Of a stretch of 64,000 bases of DNA, positions 23,685 through 34,492 are shown one piece after another. The position numbers were made by a program, and so were the translations under genes. Every line of letters starts with the position of its first letter. Within the stretch, counting starts at the first letter, position 1. The notes below the pieces were generated by a model that saw only the letters and a program-made list of their open reading frames with translations, did not search any database and was not told the origin of the DNA. Origin of the DNA: Asterias amurensis (Eukaryota > Echinodermata > Asteroidea > Forcipulatida > Asteriidae); the NCBI RefSeq assembly GCF_032118995.1, contig NC_092662.1:7068001-7132000 (forward strand). The letters are read 5' to 3'.

Positions 23685-24870
23685 CTATTCCGACATCCCT
23701 ATATTCCGACATCCCTTTGTTTCGACACCCATATGTTCCGACACCTTACCGAGTAATAATGTGCGAAAATAGCTTGTCGGAACTTAGGGGTGTCGGAACA
23801 CAGGGGTGTCGGAATATAGGGGTGTCTGAATATAGGGGTGTCGGAACATATAGGGGTGTCTGAATATAGAGGTGTCGGAACACAGGGGTGTCGGAATACA
23901 GGGGTGTCTGAATATAGGGGTGTCGGAATATAGGGGTGTCTGAATATAGGGGTGTCTGAATATAGGGGTGTCGGAATATAGGGCTGGGGAATATAGGGGT
24001 GTCGGAACACAGGGGTGTCGGAATATAGGGGTGTCAGACGATAGGGGTGTCAGAATATAGGGGTGTCGGAACACAGGGGTGTCGGAATATAGGGGTGTCT
24101 GAATATAGGGGTGTCGGAATATAGGGGTGTCTGAATATAGGGGTGTCGGAAAATAGGGATGTCGGAATATAGGGGTGTCGGAATATAGGGCTGCGGAATA
24201 TAGGGGTGTCGGAACACAGGGGTGTCGGAATATAGGGGTGTCAGAATATAGGGGTGTCGGAATATAGGGGTGTCGGAATATAGGGGTGTCTGAATATAGG
24301 GGTGTCGGAATATAGGGGTGTCGGAATATAGGGGTGTCTGAATATAGGGGTGTCTGAATATAGGGGTGTCGGAATATAGGGCTGCGGAATATAGGGGTGT
24401 CGGAACACAGGGGTGTCGGAATATAGGGGTGTCAGACGATAGGGGTGTCAGAATATAGGGGTGTCGGAACACAGGGGTGTCGGAATATAGGGGTGTCTGA
24501 ATATAGGGGTGTCGGAATATAGGGGTGTCTGAATATAGGGGTGTCGGAAAATAGGGATGTCGGAATATAGGGGTGTCGGAATATAGGGCTGCGGAATATA
24601 GGGGTGTCGGAACACAGGGGTGTCGGAATATAGGGGTGTCAGAATATAGGGGTGTCGGAATATAGGGGTGTCGGAATATAGGGGTGTCTGAATATAGGGG
24701 TGTCGGAATATAGGGGTGTCTGAATATAGGGGTGTCGGAACATAGGGGTGTCGGAATATAGGGGTGTCTGAATATAGGGGTGTCGGAACATAGGGGTGTC
24801 GGAATATAGGCTGAGTTGTCGGAACATAGGGGTGTCGGAACATAATGGAGTCGGGTGGAATATAGGTGTG
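23685..24870. repeat. 16-bp minisatellite (ggggtgtcggaatata)n with higher-order structure
   Basis: About 70 tandem copies of a 16-bp unit, with variants gtctgaatata, gtcggaacacag and gctgcggaatata. The rare variant gtcagacgatag recurs 398 bp apart (24035 and 24433), within a long, nearly identical block, so a higher-order unit of about 398 bp was duplicated. At the left edge (23685-23745) a few units run in the opposite orientation (attccgacatccc), forming a foldback. A short relative lies at 38564-38706. Because 16 is not a multiple of 3 and the unit lacks minus-strand stops, long artefactual ORFs occur. Confidence 0.92.
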
Positions 24871-25041
24871 TAACCCTTTAAGGCACCGTGCCAGCGCTAT
24901 ACGTAATACTAACGGGAAAGTACAAAATGTCGATGAAAACTCAATGTCAAAATGTATTATTATGCCTTTTAGTGACCACAACGTTTTATAGTCCTGGGTG
25001 CAATTACATCAAATATTTAAATATATCGGCGATGGTCCATT

Positions 25042-25419
25042 AAAGGCAGTGGACACTATTGGTAATTACTCAAAATAATTATTAACATAAAACCTTTCTT
25101 GGTGACAAGTAATGGGGAGAGGTTGGTGGTATAAAACATTGTGAGAAACAGCTCCCTCTGAAGTGCCATAGTTTTGGAGAAAGAAGTAATTTTCCACGAA
25201 TTCGATTTCGAGACCTCAAGTTTAGAACTTGAGGTCTCGAAATCAACCATCTAAACGCACACAACTTCGTGTGACAAGGGTGTGTCTTCTTTCATTATTA
25301 TCTCGCAACTTTGATGACCGATTGAGCTCAAATGTTCACAGGTTTGTTATTTTATGCATATTATGTTGAGATACACCAACTGTGAAGGCTAGAATTACCA
25401 ATAGTGTCCACTGCCTTCA
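25042..25419. mobile_element. MITE, GGCAGTGGACAC family, complete copy
   Basis: Starts aaaggcagtggacactattg and ends gtgtccactgcctt; the ends are inverted repeats continuing as ggtaattactc / gaattacca. A central palindrome (gacctcaagtttagaacttg and following) is present. U1 and U2 lack it at the matching place (about 28.35 kb). Confidence 0.85.
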
Positions 25420-25429
25420 AAAAAAGGTT

Positions 25430-28350
25430 CACATTAAATTAAATTTAACTAGTTTTAATTGTTATTTAATTACCATTCAATTTGTAACATTTTGTGAATA
25501 AGTTGTTGAGATTGATGACCCCCAAATCATGCTACATGGAGTTAGAGAAAATGGACGAGCGCGAAATCGAACCCCTCTCAATTCATGTAGGTACAACAGA
25601 AACAAATATTATTATTAATAATAACACCCCTTACCAATATTCTGCTTTTTCTATGGTTTAGAGCGTGTCTTAGTTTTACTAGACGACGGCCGTGTGATAG
25701 TGCATCGGTTTGCCGTGTGATAGTGCATCGGTTTGCCATGCGCTAGTCCGAAGACTATCACACGGCATGCATAACCCAGACGTCCGTTGCGTATACGAGG
25801 ATGATAAATTAATAGTCTGTAACAATTTCGGATTACATGACACTACATGCAGCACAGTAAAAGTTTTCGAAATCTGTATCCGCGTCGTCCGTGGATTGTA
25901 GCATTCAGGTCTGTAACTTAATAGTACAGTATTTATAAATGTTTGGGTGTTATAAAACAAATATTGACTGCTTTTACTCGTGCAATGGTTACAACTATGA
26001 CTACCTCGGTGATCCCCGGAGCGTTCTATTTTAAAATAGAACGCTGCGGGGATCACCTCGGTTTAACACTTTAAACGAACTCTGTTCCCTCCTCTGTTTT
26101 CAAGATCGTGAATACACCATAATAACGGCAAAAGCTATTCTCTAGTCTCTTCAAGACACTTTTAATTTTTACTCCAATAACATACTGGTGTCACAAATAA
26201 ATCAACTTATCACGATAATCATATATGCAGTTTTATATTTAAGATTTATAAACTGAGAACCAAACTCATACAATTTAATTTTTTTAAGATAAATGCACTG
26301 TTTAATGTTTAGCTTTGACATTCTAATTTCCGGGTTCACATTGGATTCAGGACGGCCGTGTCAAACAGGCAGTTTCTCATACTGGGATTTCCCAAAGAAA
26401 AAAACCATTGTCACGCAATAAAGATAACTTTGAACTTTAAATTCCTTATACAATAAAAGTGAACCAAAACGGCTGCAAATTTGGCGCACAGCATTATTCG
26501 TTCACTTTACAAATTATTTTTTAAAGCTTCATTGAAAGAGGACGTGAAAAACTGGCCGATAACAATTTCCTTGCAAAGAAAACATTTGGAACCATTCTTA
26601 TTTATAAAAGTTGAAAAACGCCCCTGTGGCTTCGCAACTCGCGTGGGACACTGTGTGTTCTCCCGTTCCAGTCGCTTACTCGCTTGGGACCGCGGTTCAA
26701 CGAAGCTTTTCAAGCAACAAGGGCCTTGAGAAAAGGCTAACCCAACACACGAATGCTTGTGTCAGTTTATGTAAATAATACAACGAAACTGTACATGGGA
26801 GTGGTCAGACCGATTACCTGTTGAGTTATCTATGGGAACCAAAACAGGGCACTAGTCAAACCCTTCCTCCAAGGTCAAACCAATTCCAGGGTTATAAGAA
26901 TAAATACCTGTCACATGCACGTTTGTCCTCTGTAACGAATTCGGTATAGTTCATTTTTGTCTGTGATGTTAAACAGTACGCATGTACATACAAGCACAGG
27001 CCATCAGTATACTAGAGTGAGGCTGTGTTTCTTATGAATGTTAATTTCAACTGTTCGACAATTCACCAGCTCTGACATCATTGTGGTGAACATTTCCAAG
27101 AAACTTTCAAGTCTGGAGCCTTCTAAGTGAGTTATGTTAATTTACTTACCATTTATTTGTAACAATTTGGGGGGAAATATTCAGTACACTTGACAGATTT
27201 TAGAAGTTTGAGAGGCTATCAGCCACTTGCTCTATTTGTGCATAGGGAGGTTTGTTCTCTTCCTTGCTCTATGATTTGTGCAAGGGGATGTCGTAGGAGT
27301 AGTCAAGCCCAAGAGTGGAAAGTAGGGGATCAACCCTACATGTCTAGCACATCCCCTGTACTTTGTATCGCCAAAAGTAAACTTGTTGTTATATAATTTA
27401 AGACAAGACCTGTGTTTTCTTCAGGAGTCGTTGCTCACTATCTTATCCTTTAACCAGATACAGTTCTTCAGTCCTAACTTGATAGTGGTCAATACTATAC
27501 TGGTGGGACTGATGTTAAAGTTGGGTCGTCCCAACAACAGTTGGGATTTTCCAACAGTTTGGGACATGGTAAGGTTTGTTGGAGAAGCAAAATTGATGTT
27601 ACAGAATTCTTTTCAGTGGCTATTTGTCCTAACATGAATGGGATAAGTAGCCTGGCTCTGCAGCCCAGCTTTTATGTTTAAAGAACGCGTATGCAAAATA
27701 AAACTGGTTTTGAAATCAATGTCTCGGTACCGACCGCCATTACGAATCTGTTTATTCGTTATATATAGTGAGATAACTACTGAGTAATAATTTGTTTGAT
27801 ATAATGCAAGTGATTCTTCGTGAAAAGAAAATTATTGTGCACGATCGAGGTCCAGTTTGTGTGCGGTGTGTGTGTACACGTAGGCCTACTACTCTTTTGG
27901 CACTGTGCCAGCGCTATACGTAATACAAATGGGTAAAATACGAAATGTGTCGGTGAAAACTCGAGGTCTTGTTTGATGCCTTTTAGTGACCACAAAGTTT
28001 ATAGCTTGAGAATTTGCAGTTGCGTTGATATAAAAAGGTAAGTAACCGTTTTGTACGAGGCTAAGGCTAAGAGTAGTGACATTTTGGCATACCCGCCAGC
28101 TGGAAATCGTCGGTCGTCGAATAGTGGACGTCGTAAGCCTACATGTAAAAACGTTGTTGCCGCGGTTCAATGAAAAGGGAAATGCACAAAATTGCATTCA
28201 TCGTCTGTCCCCATTTAATGTAATGTTGTCATTCAACAAAAAAGTCGTGGTAGGGCCTATATTCCTATAGAAAGTTAAAATTAATAAAATCGGTTTCTCG
28301 CGGGTGCAATTACCTCAAATATTTAAATGTATCGGCGGTAGTCCATTAAA
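25430..28350. repeat. Segmental repeat copy U1
   Basis: Anchor gttgttgagattgatgaccc is at 25502 here, 28411 in U2 and (with a change) 31936 in U3. U1 is the copy with fewest insertions and therefore the empty-site reference for U0 and U2. A block at 25600-26055 carries a short tandem doublet (gtgtgatagtgcatcggttt at about 25690 and 25713) and a hairpin. Short ORFs such as 25710-25901 or 27190-27396 have no recognisable domain. Candidate exon-like piece: 25515-25590, shared with U2 and U3. Confidence 0.65.
26009..26056. repeat. 48-nt near-perfect hairpin
   Basis: Arms gtgatccccggagcgttcta and its complement meet at tttt/aaaa with a single mismatch. cctcggt directly precedes it and cctcggtt directly follows, which could be a short target duplication of a small foldback element. 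Confidence 0.75.
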
Positions 28351-29563
28351 TAAAGGTTCACATTAAATCAAATTTAACTTGTTTTAATTGTTATTTTGTA
28401 AAATATTAAAGTTGTTGAGATTGATGACCCCCAAATCATGCTACATGGAGTTAGAGAAAATGGAAGAGTGCGAGACCGACCCCCACTCAATTCATGTTGT
28501 ACATGCTGAAAATGCTATAAGACCAAACATTAGCGTACCTTACTGGTTATTCACAGAAAGGCACTGTCACTTTTATTCAGAATCAGCAGGAATCCAGCCG
28601 AAGCAGCCGGTATGACGAATTATTATAATTAAATAAAGTGTGAAAACAACAACACTGTTCTACATGTGTCAAATGTCAAGAAACCGAATGACTTGCAGGG
28701 CAGTTGTGTTTTTAAACACGACTTTTCTTGTTATACACCGATTTGTAAATATTGTTGAGTGGCTTTAAATCAGTTTAAAGTGGTGAATGTTTTTAAATAG
28801 TTTGAGTTAAAGGTATAACAGAAAGAAGAAAAATATTATTAACTATTGTAGTTACGGAAGTCTTTAACAATTAACGTGAAACATAGTAAAAGAAACAAAG
28901 GCTCAGTTTCCTTAGGGTTGTGGTTTGTTTGAAACAAACAACGATTGATATAATTTTTATGAATACTTCTCTGCATAGTAAAGAGGTTATGTAAATATAA
29001 TGGCGAGACAATGTATAATGTGACAACACTTAAAACGAACTCTGTTCCCTCCTCTATTTTCAAGATTGTGAATACATCATAATAACGGCAAAAGCTATTC
29101 TCTAGTCTCTTCAAGACACTTTTATTTTTTACTCCAATAACATATACTGGTGTCACAAATAAATAAATAAATAAAACTTATCACGATAATTATACACAAC
29201 AGCAGTTTTACATTTCAGATTTTAGATAACTGAGAACCAAACTCATACAATTAATTTAACTTTTTATGATAACTGCACTGTTTAATGTTTAGTTGACATT
29301 CTGGATTCAGGACGGCCGTGTCAAACAGGCAGTTTCTCATACTGGGATTTCCCAACGAAAAAAACCATTGTCACGCAATAAAGATCACTTTGAACTTTAA
29401 ATTCCTTATACAATAAAAGTGAACCAAAACGGCTGCAAATTTGGCGCACAGCATTATTCGTTCACTTTACAAATGATATTTTAAAGCTCATTGTAAGAGG
29501 ACGTGAACAACTGGCCGATAACAATTTCCTTGCAAAGAAAACATTTGGAACCATTCTTATTAT

Positions 29564-29810
29564 GGGTGCGCTCGTGTAGCTCTGCTGGGTCGACCTAGCA
29601 GTGCTCATGCGGGTGAACCCCTGACAAGAGCTATAATCGAACGATCACACTGTCGCCCGCTCGTGGTGACGGCATGCACATCAGGTCACCCACAAGTGAC
29701 ACACTCCACAAGCAGGGCACTTGGGGCTTACCCGGGTGAGCCCCGTCGAAGCTATTCGAACGTATCGGGGCAGACCGGGGTCGACCCAGGGAAGCTAAAC
29801 GCACGCACCC
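29564..29810. mobile_element. MITE with GGGTGCG termini (247 bp)
   Basis: Ends gggtgcgctcgtgtagct and aagctaaacgcacgcaccc are imperfect inverted repeats. U1 reads straight through the site (cttatttataaaagttg at about 26.6 kb). A second family member is at 31733-31887. Confidence 0.8.
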
Positions 29811-29968
29811 AAAATAAGTTGAAAAATGCCCCCGTGGCTTTGCAACTCGCGTGGGACACTGTGTGTTCTCCCGTTCCAGTCGCTTGGGACCGCGGTTCTA
29901 CGAAGCTGTCCAAGCAACGAAGGCATTGAGAAAAGGCTAACCCAACACATGAACGCTTGTGTCAGTTT

Positions 29969-30353
29969 AAAGGAACACGTTGCCTTGGATCGGACGAGTT
30001 GGTCTATGAAAAGCGTTTGAAACCGTTTGTTATGAAATGCATATGGTTTAGAAAGATGTTTTAAAAGTAAAATATAATAATCCACACAAGTATCACTCAA
30101 AATTGCACGGTTTTCATATTACGTCGCGAACTAACACGGTCGGCCATTTATGGGAGTCAAAGTTTTGACTCCCTTAAATGACCGACCGTGTTTGTCGACG
30201 AGGTAAAACGAAAACCACGCAATTTCGAGGCATATTTGTGTAGATCATTGTATTCTACTTTTACAACATCTTTCTAACCATATCGATTTTATAACAAACG
30301 GTTAGGGCGCTTTTCAAAGACCAACTCGACCAATCCAAGGCAACGTGTTCCTT
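29969..30353. mobile_element. Palindromic MITE, AAAGGAACACGTTGCC family
   Basis: Outer ends aaaggaacacgttgccttgg and ccaaggcaacgtgttccttt, centre aagttttgactccc. The whole element is a long imperfect palindrome. U1 shows the empty site near 26763 (gtcagtttatgtaaataat). Confidence 0.85.
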
Positions 30354-31044
30354 TAAGCATGCTTTAAGTAAATAATACAACGAAACTGTACATGGGAGTG
30401 GTAGGACCGATACTTGTTGAGTTATCTATGGAAACCAAAACAGGGCACCAGTCAAACCCTTCCTCCAAGGTCAATCCAATTCCAGGGTTATAAGAACAAA
30501 TACCTGTCACATGCACGTTTGTCCTCTGATGTAACGAATTCGGTATAGTTCATTTGTGTCTGTGATGTTAAACAGTACGCATGTACATACAAGCACGGGC
30601 CATCAGTATACTAGAGTGAGGCTGTGTTTCTTATGAATGAATTTCAACTACTCGACAATCAACCAACTCTGAGATCATTGTGGTGAACATTTCCAAGAAA
30701 CTTTCAAGTCTGGAGCCTTCTAAGTGAGTTATGTTAATTTACTTACCATTTATTTGTAACAATTTGGGGGGAAATATTCAGTACACTTGACAGATTTTAG
30801 AAGTTTGAGAGGCTATCAGCCACTTGCTCTATTTGTGCATAGGGTGGTTTGTTCTCTTCCTTGCTCTATGATTTATGCAAGGGGATGTCGTAGGAGAAGT
30901 CGAGCCCAAGAGTGGAAAGTAGGGGGACCAAACCTATACATGTCTAGCACCTCCCTTGTACTTTGCTCGCCAAAAGTCAACTTGTTAAACTTAAGTCAAG
31001 ACCTGTGTTTTCTTCAGGAGTCGTTGCTCACGATCTTATCCTTT

Positions 31045-31430
31045 AAAGGGACACGTTGCCTGGATCGGTCGAGTTGGTCTTTGAAAAGCACTGTAACCGT
31101 TTGCTATAAAAATAATGCATATGGTTGGAAAGATGTTTTAAAAGTAAAATACAATGATCCATACAAATTTGCCTCGAAATTGCGTGGTTTTCCTTTTACC
31201 TCGTCTACTAACACGGTCGGCAATTTACGGGAGTCAAATTTTTGACTCCCATAAATGGCCGACCGTGTTAGTTCGCAAAGCAAAAGGAAAACCACGCAAT
31301 TTCGAGGCAAATTTGTGTGGATCATTGTATTCTACTTTTAAAACATCTTTCCAAACATATGCATTTTATAACAAACGATTACAAATGCTTTTTATACTGC
31401 CAACTCGTCCAATCCAAGGCAACGTGTCCT
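31045..31430. mobile_element. Palindromic MITE, AAAGG(G/A)ACACGTTGCC family
   Basis: Same family as 29969-30353, opening aaagggacacgttgcctgga and closing caaggcaacgtgtcct. The central palindrome is gggagtcaaatttttgactc. U1 lacks it at about 27.45 kb (tcctttaaccagatacag). Confidence 0.85.
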
Positions 31431-31732
31431 AGGAGTACAGTTCTTCAGTCCTAACTTGATAGTGGCCAATCTGATGTTAAAGTTGGGGCGTCCCAAACGC
31501 AATTGGGATTTCCCAACAGTTTGGGACATGGAAGGTTTGTTGGAGAAGCAAAATTGATGTTACAAAATTCTTTTCAGTGGCTATATGTCCTAACATGAAT
31601 GGGATAAGTAGCCTGGCTCTGCAGCCCAGCTTTTATGTTTAGAGAACGCGTATGCAAAATAAAACTGGTTTTAAAATCAATGTCTCGGTACCGACCGCCA
31701 TTACGAATCTGTTGTTTCATTGTATATAGTGA

Positions 31733-31887
31733 GGGTGCGTTCGTTTAGCTTCCCCGGGTCGACCCCGGTGTGTGGCGTGTTTTTTTTCCAGGACGAACGT
31801 GTGCAGATAATTACTCACGTTCGTCCTGGAAAAAAAACAAACCGCCACACACCGGGGTCGACCCAGGGAAGCTAAACGAACGCACCC
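31733..31887. mobile_element. Foldback MITE with GGGTGCG termini (155 bp)
   Basis: Almost a perfect palindrome: gggtgcgttcgtttagcttc at the left and its complement at the right, with an inner pair ccaggacgaacgtg / cacgttcgtcctgg. The matching site in U1 (tatatagtgagataact, about 27.77 kb) is empty. Confidence 0.87.
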
Positions 31888-31905
31888 TAAGTATAACTAC
31901 TGAGT

Positions 31906-32490
31906 AATAATTTGTTTGTAACATTTTGAAAATAAGTTGTTGAGATTGATAACCCCCCAAATTATGCTACATGGAGTTTTAGAGAAAATGAACGAGTGCG
32001 AGACCGACCCCCACTCAATTCATGTTGTATATGCTGAAAATGCTAAAAGACCAAACATTTGCGTACCCTACTGGGCCCGAGTTCATGGCTCTGCTTACCG
32101 TAAGCACAAAATCGGCGCTTACGGAAGCAGGCAAGCTTATTTCACGGGTTCTGCGCGTGCGTACAAGGCTAGCACATAAATTTGGCGCTTGCACGTAAGC
32201 GACCGAATCAGCCGGAATTACGAATCTTTATAATTCGTACGTGACGCCTTCAACATTTGGGAGAGAATTTCATCTTGAGGGCAGTCAGAACGCTCCGAAT
32301 GGCCACTGATGAATATGTTTGCAACGACCAAGAATTCAAACGGAATGCAGCGAAAATACTAAGAATGTACTGCGAATGGTCCCCAAATGCCGCCGAATCG
32401 AATAGAGAAATTACTATAGATTGGATACCCAAAATACCAATCTGTTAAGCAGATGTATTTGTCGTGATGGCAAATGTGGCTACAAGTGAT
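31906..32490. repeat. Segmental repeat copy U3 (partial) with a small MITE
   Basis: Starts like the other units (aagttgttgagattgataac at 31934) and keeps the CETDPHSIHV-encoding piece. At about 32071-32205 a GGGCCCGAGTTCATGGCTC-starting insertion occurs, related to the foldback at 48.48 kb. The unit fades after about 32.25 kb. ORF 32257-32448 is unrecognised. Confidence 0.5.
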
Positions 32491-32664
32491 TAGATCTCTA
32501 GCCTTGTCCAAGGATCTTTACGCAAGCACCGGCCTGCTCTGACTCACGAAATGCATGGATACTATACCGCACGGCACACAACAGTACTTGATACCGCGGG
32601 GTCGAAGCATGGCTTTCAAGGTATCAACGAGGTTAAAAAACGAGGCCGGATCAGAGCCTTGTTT
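32491..32664 (+). repeat. Left arm of a ~170-bp inverted repeat pair
   Basis: tagatctctagccttgtcc to cagagccttgttt matches the complement of 38372-38549 closely, sharing 'ataccgcacggcacacaac' and 'gataccgcggggtcgaagc'. The two arms enclose 5.7 kb including a LINE. Confidence 0.8.
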
Positions 32665-33694
32665 AAAGGCTGCTTATGTGTATCTTTACAATTGCGCACG
32701 GATTCCAGCGCGCAAATTACGTATGCTGGAATTGGATGTTGAATATTCAACAGAGCAGATATTGACCAATCATAGACTCTCGTTATGTTGTAGGGTGTGT
32801 GTGTGTGTGTGTGTGCTTATCAATGAGAAAAATGGCGACCTCCTCTCGCGAAGTGCACCCTCGCGATGTGTGAAGCTAGGAAGTTTAAATTCTGCTGCAG
32901 GACAAGCTAGAAATAGATGGTTTTCAACCTAGAAATTCTAACATATGACGTGTTTGTCAACCTGTTTGAGAAATCAGCAATTTTTCAAGCTGCACCGCTA
33001 GCTCTGCACCGATTTTCTTCGGTAAGTGAAATCGTCGTAAGACCGAGTGTGAGGTGTACGGTCAAAGGGTTCTCTATCGACCATACATTCAGCTTTAGTT
33101 TGGCCGGTAATGTCACGATGACAATTTGTTAGAACATTCATGGAGGTACCTCCATGGAACATTCATGGAATGGTTGAAGCGTGTCTGTTGGTAATTAAAG
33201 AAAACCGTGTTGACATAATTCTTTGAAACAGTCGATAGTAATTGCCAAGTATTTGCGAACATTGACATGTTGTGACCGTTGACTGGAATGAAACATGTTT
33301 GCTTCATAATTATGTCACTAGCCTAAAAATAGTGTCCACATGTGTTTTAACAACATTAGCTTCTTTGCAAAAGTATAATTATTTTATTATAAAAATGCAC
33401 TTCACCCCTTATTTTCACTCTTGTAATAAATAAAAAAATTCTGTCTTTCTTGTTGACCACTGTAGGCAAAGTAATGAGGCAAGTCCTATGTATCACCATT
33501 GACGACACTGATGACAGCTCAACTAGATCATATGTCATTAACAGCTGCTTTTACAATAGACACCCATCAGTGCTGGAAAGCCGATGATCAGATGAAGGCA
33601 CTCTTCAATACAGAAAATTGGAGACGCAGAGATTGAGAAGTGATTACCAATCTTAATGGTTCAGCAGATGCATCAACATAAATCCTGATGTATC
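32665..33694. other. Gene-free stretch with a GT microsatellite
   Basis: A (gt)n run lies at 32794-32815 and a small palindrome (tccatggaggtacctccatg type) near 33137-33165. ORFs here (32555-32932, 32917-33132) have no recognisable domain. Confidence 0.4.
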
Positions 33695-34072
33695 TTTTAC
33701 TTTACTTTACTTTATTTCATCTCAAGGCATAACAGAATACAGTTTATACTTATTATGATTTATGCATGTTTAAATATAAGATCAGAATAATAACATTTGA
33801 ATAACACCACCTAGAGATGCAGGGGACCCACAAAAAGCAAAGCTTGTCGAGTGCGAGTCCCCTGTGAACATAAACAACAATGAAGATACATGATGACAAG
33901 AACGATTATAAACAGTATAAAAGCTAAACAAAATACGAACATACACAAAAATAACGTAACATAATAGTTAGATTAGAGGTGAATTTTAAATGAAAAATCA
34001 ATGAATATGATAATAAGCTACGCGAGAGTCACAATACGACAAACAATAACAAACGGGTAAATTTCATGAATT

Positions 34073-34492
34073 CTAATACTTGTTAAGAAGAATCTGTTTA
34101 AATTTGGTTTTTAAAGTAGAAATAGATAACGATTTTTTTATTGTATTGTCTAGTACGTTCCACAATTTCGGCCCTTCAAATTTAACACTTTTTTTGGCTA
34201 GAGCTGTCCGTACAGATGGTAAATGAAATGCGGAGGCCTGTCGAGTTAAATATCCATGAAAGTCCCTATTTCTGTTAAACATGGACGAAATGCAGTTCGG
34301 TGGATCATTTTTTGTTAACTGAAACATGAAGATAGCGAGTTGGAAATTGTATATGTCATTTGCCTTGAGTGTGTTATCTAGTAGAAAAAGCGGGTCGGAG
34401 TGAGCTAGATAGCTGCTATGATTTATAATTCTTGGGCCTTTTTTTGGAGTAAAACTAGTCGAGTCATTGATCTTTAAATACAGTTTCCCCAA
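34073..34492 (-). pseudogene. LINE ORF2 C-terminal part, out of frame with the rest
   Basis: The 139-residue stretch (RIINHSSYLAHSDPLF, FEGPKLWNVLDN) is the usual C-terminal end of CR1/L2-type ORF2. It overlaps the main frame by a few bases in another frame, showing a small indel near 34.48 kb. Confidence 0.8.

Larger units (their letters stand above)
15755..25500. repeat. Segmental repeat copy U0, interrupted by three insertions
   Basis: Host-like parts at 15755-16272, 23019-23680 and 24871-25041 align in order with U1 and U2. Examples: 'cttttcttgttttacact' at 15799, 'tactccaataacatactgg' at 16216, 'gagaaccaaactcatac' at 23050, and 'gtgccagcgctatacgtaat' at 24888. Comparison shows three later insertions: the tyrosine-recombinase retroelement (16.27-23.02 kb), the 16-bp minisatellite (about 23.68-24.87 kb) and a MITE (25.04-25.42 kb). 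I see no convincing gene in the repeat unit. Confidence 0.7.
28351..31905. repeat. Segmental repeat copy U2, with four MITE insertions
   Basis: Tracks U1 over 29.03-31.73 kb and U0 over 28.65-29.20 kb. Four MITEs present here are absent from U1: 29564-29810, 29969-30353, 31045-31430 and 31733-31887. They account for most of the length difference. A conserved short peptide-like stretch (YMELEKMEECETDPHSIHV, 28440-28500) also appears, altered, in U1 and U3 but has no recognised domain. Confidence 0.65.

Noticed and set aside
23699..24981. Long minus-strand ORFs (up to 177 aa) of YSDTPIFRHPYIPTPL-type repeats
   Set aside because: They are translations of the 16-bp minisatellite. The unit has no minus-strand stop and its length is not a multiple of 3, so the frames cycle through the array. 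No start context or non-repeat domain.
25684..25770. Short direct repeats considered as a possible CRISPR array
   Set aside because: Only two adjacent copies of about 23 bp with no spacers, in a eukaryotic repeat-rich region.
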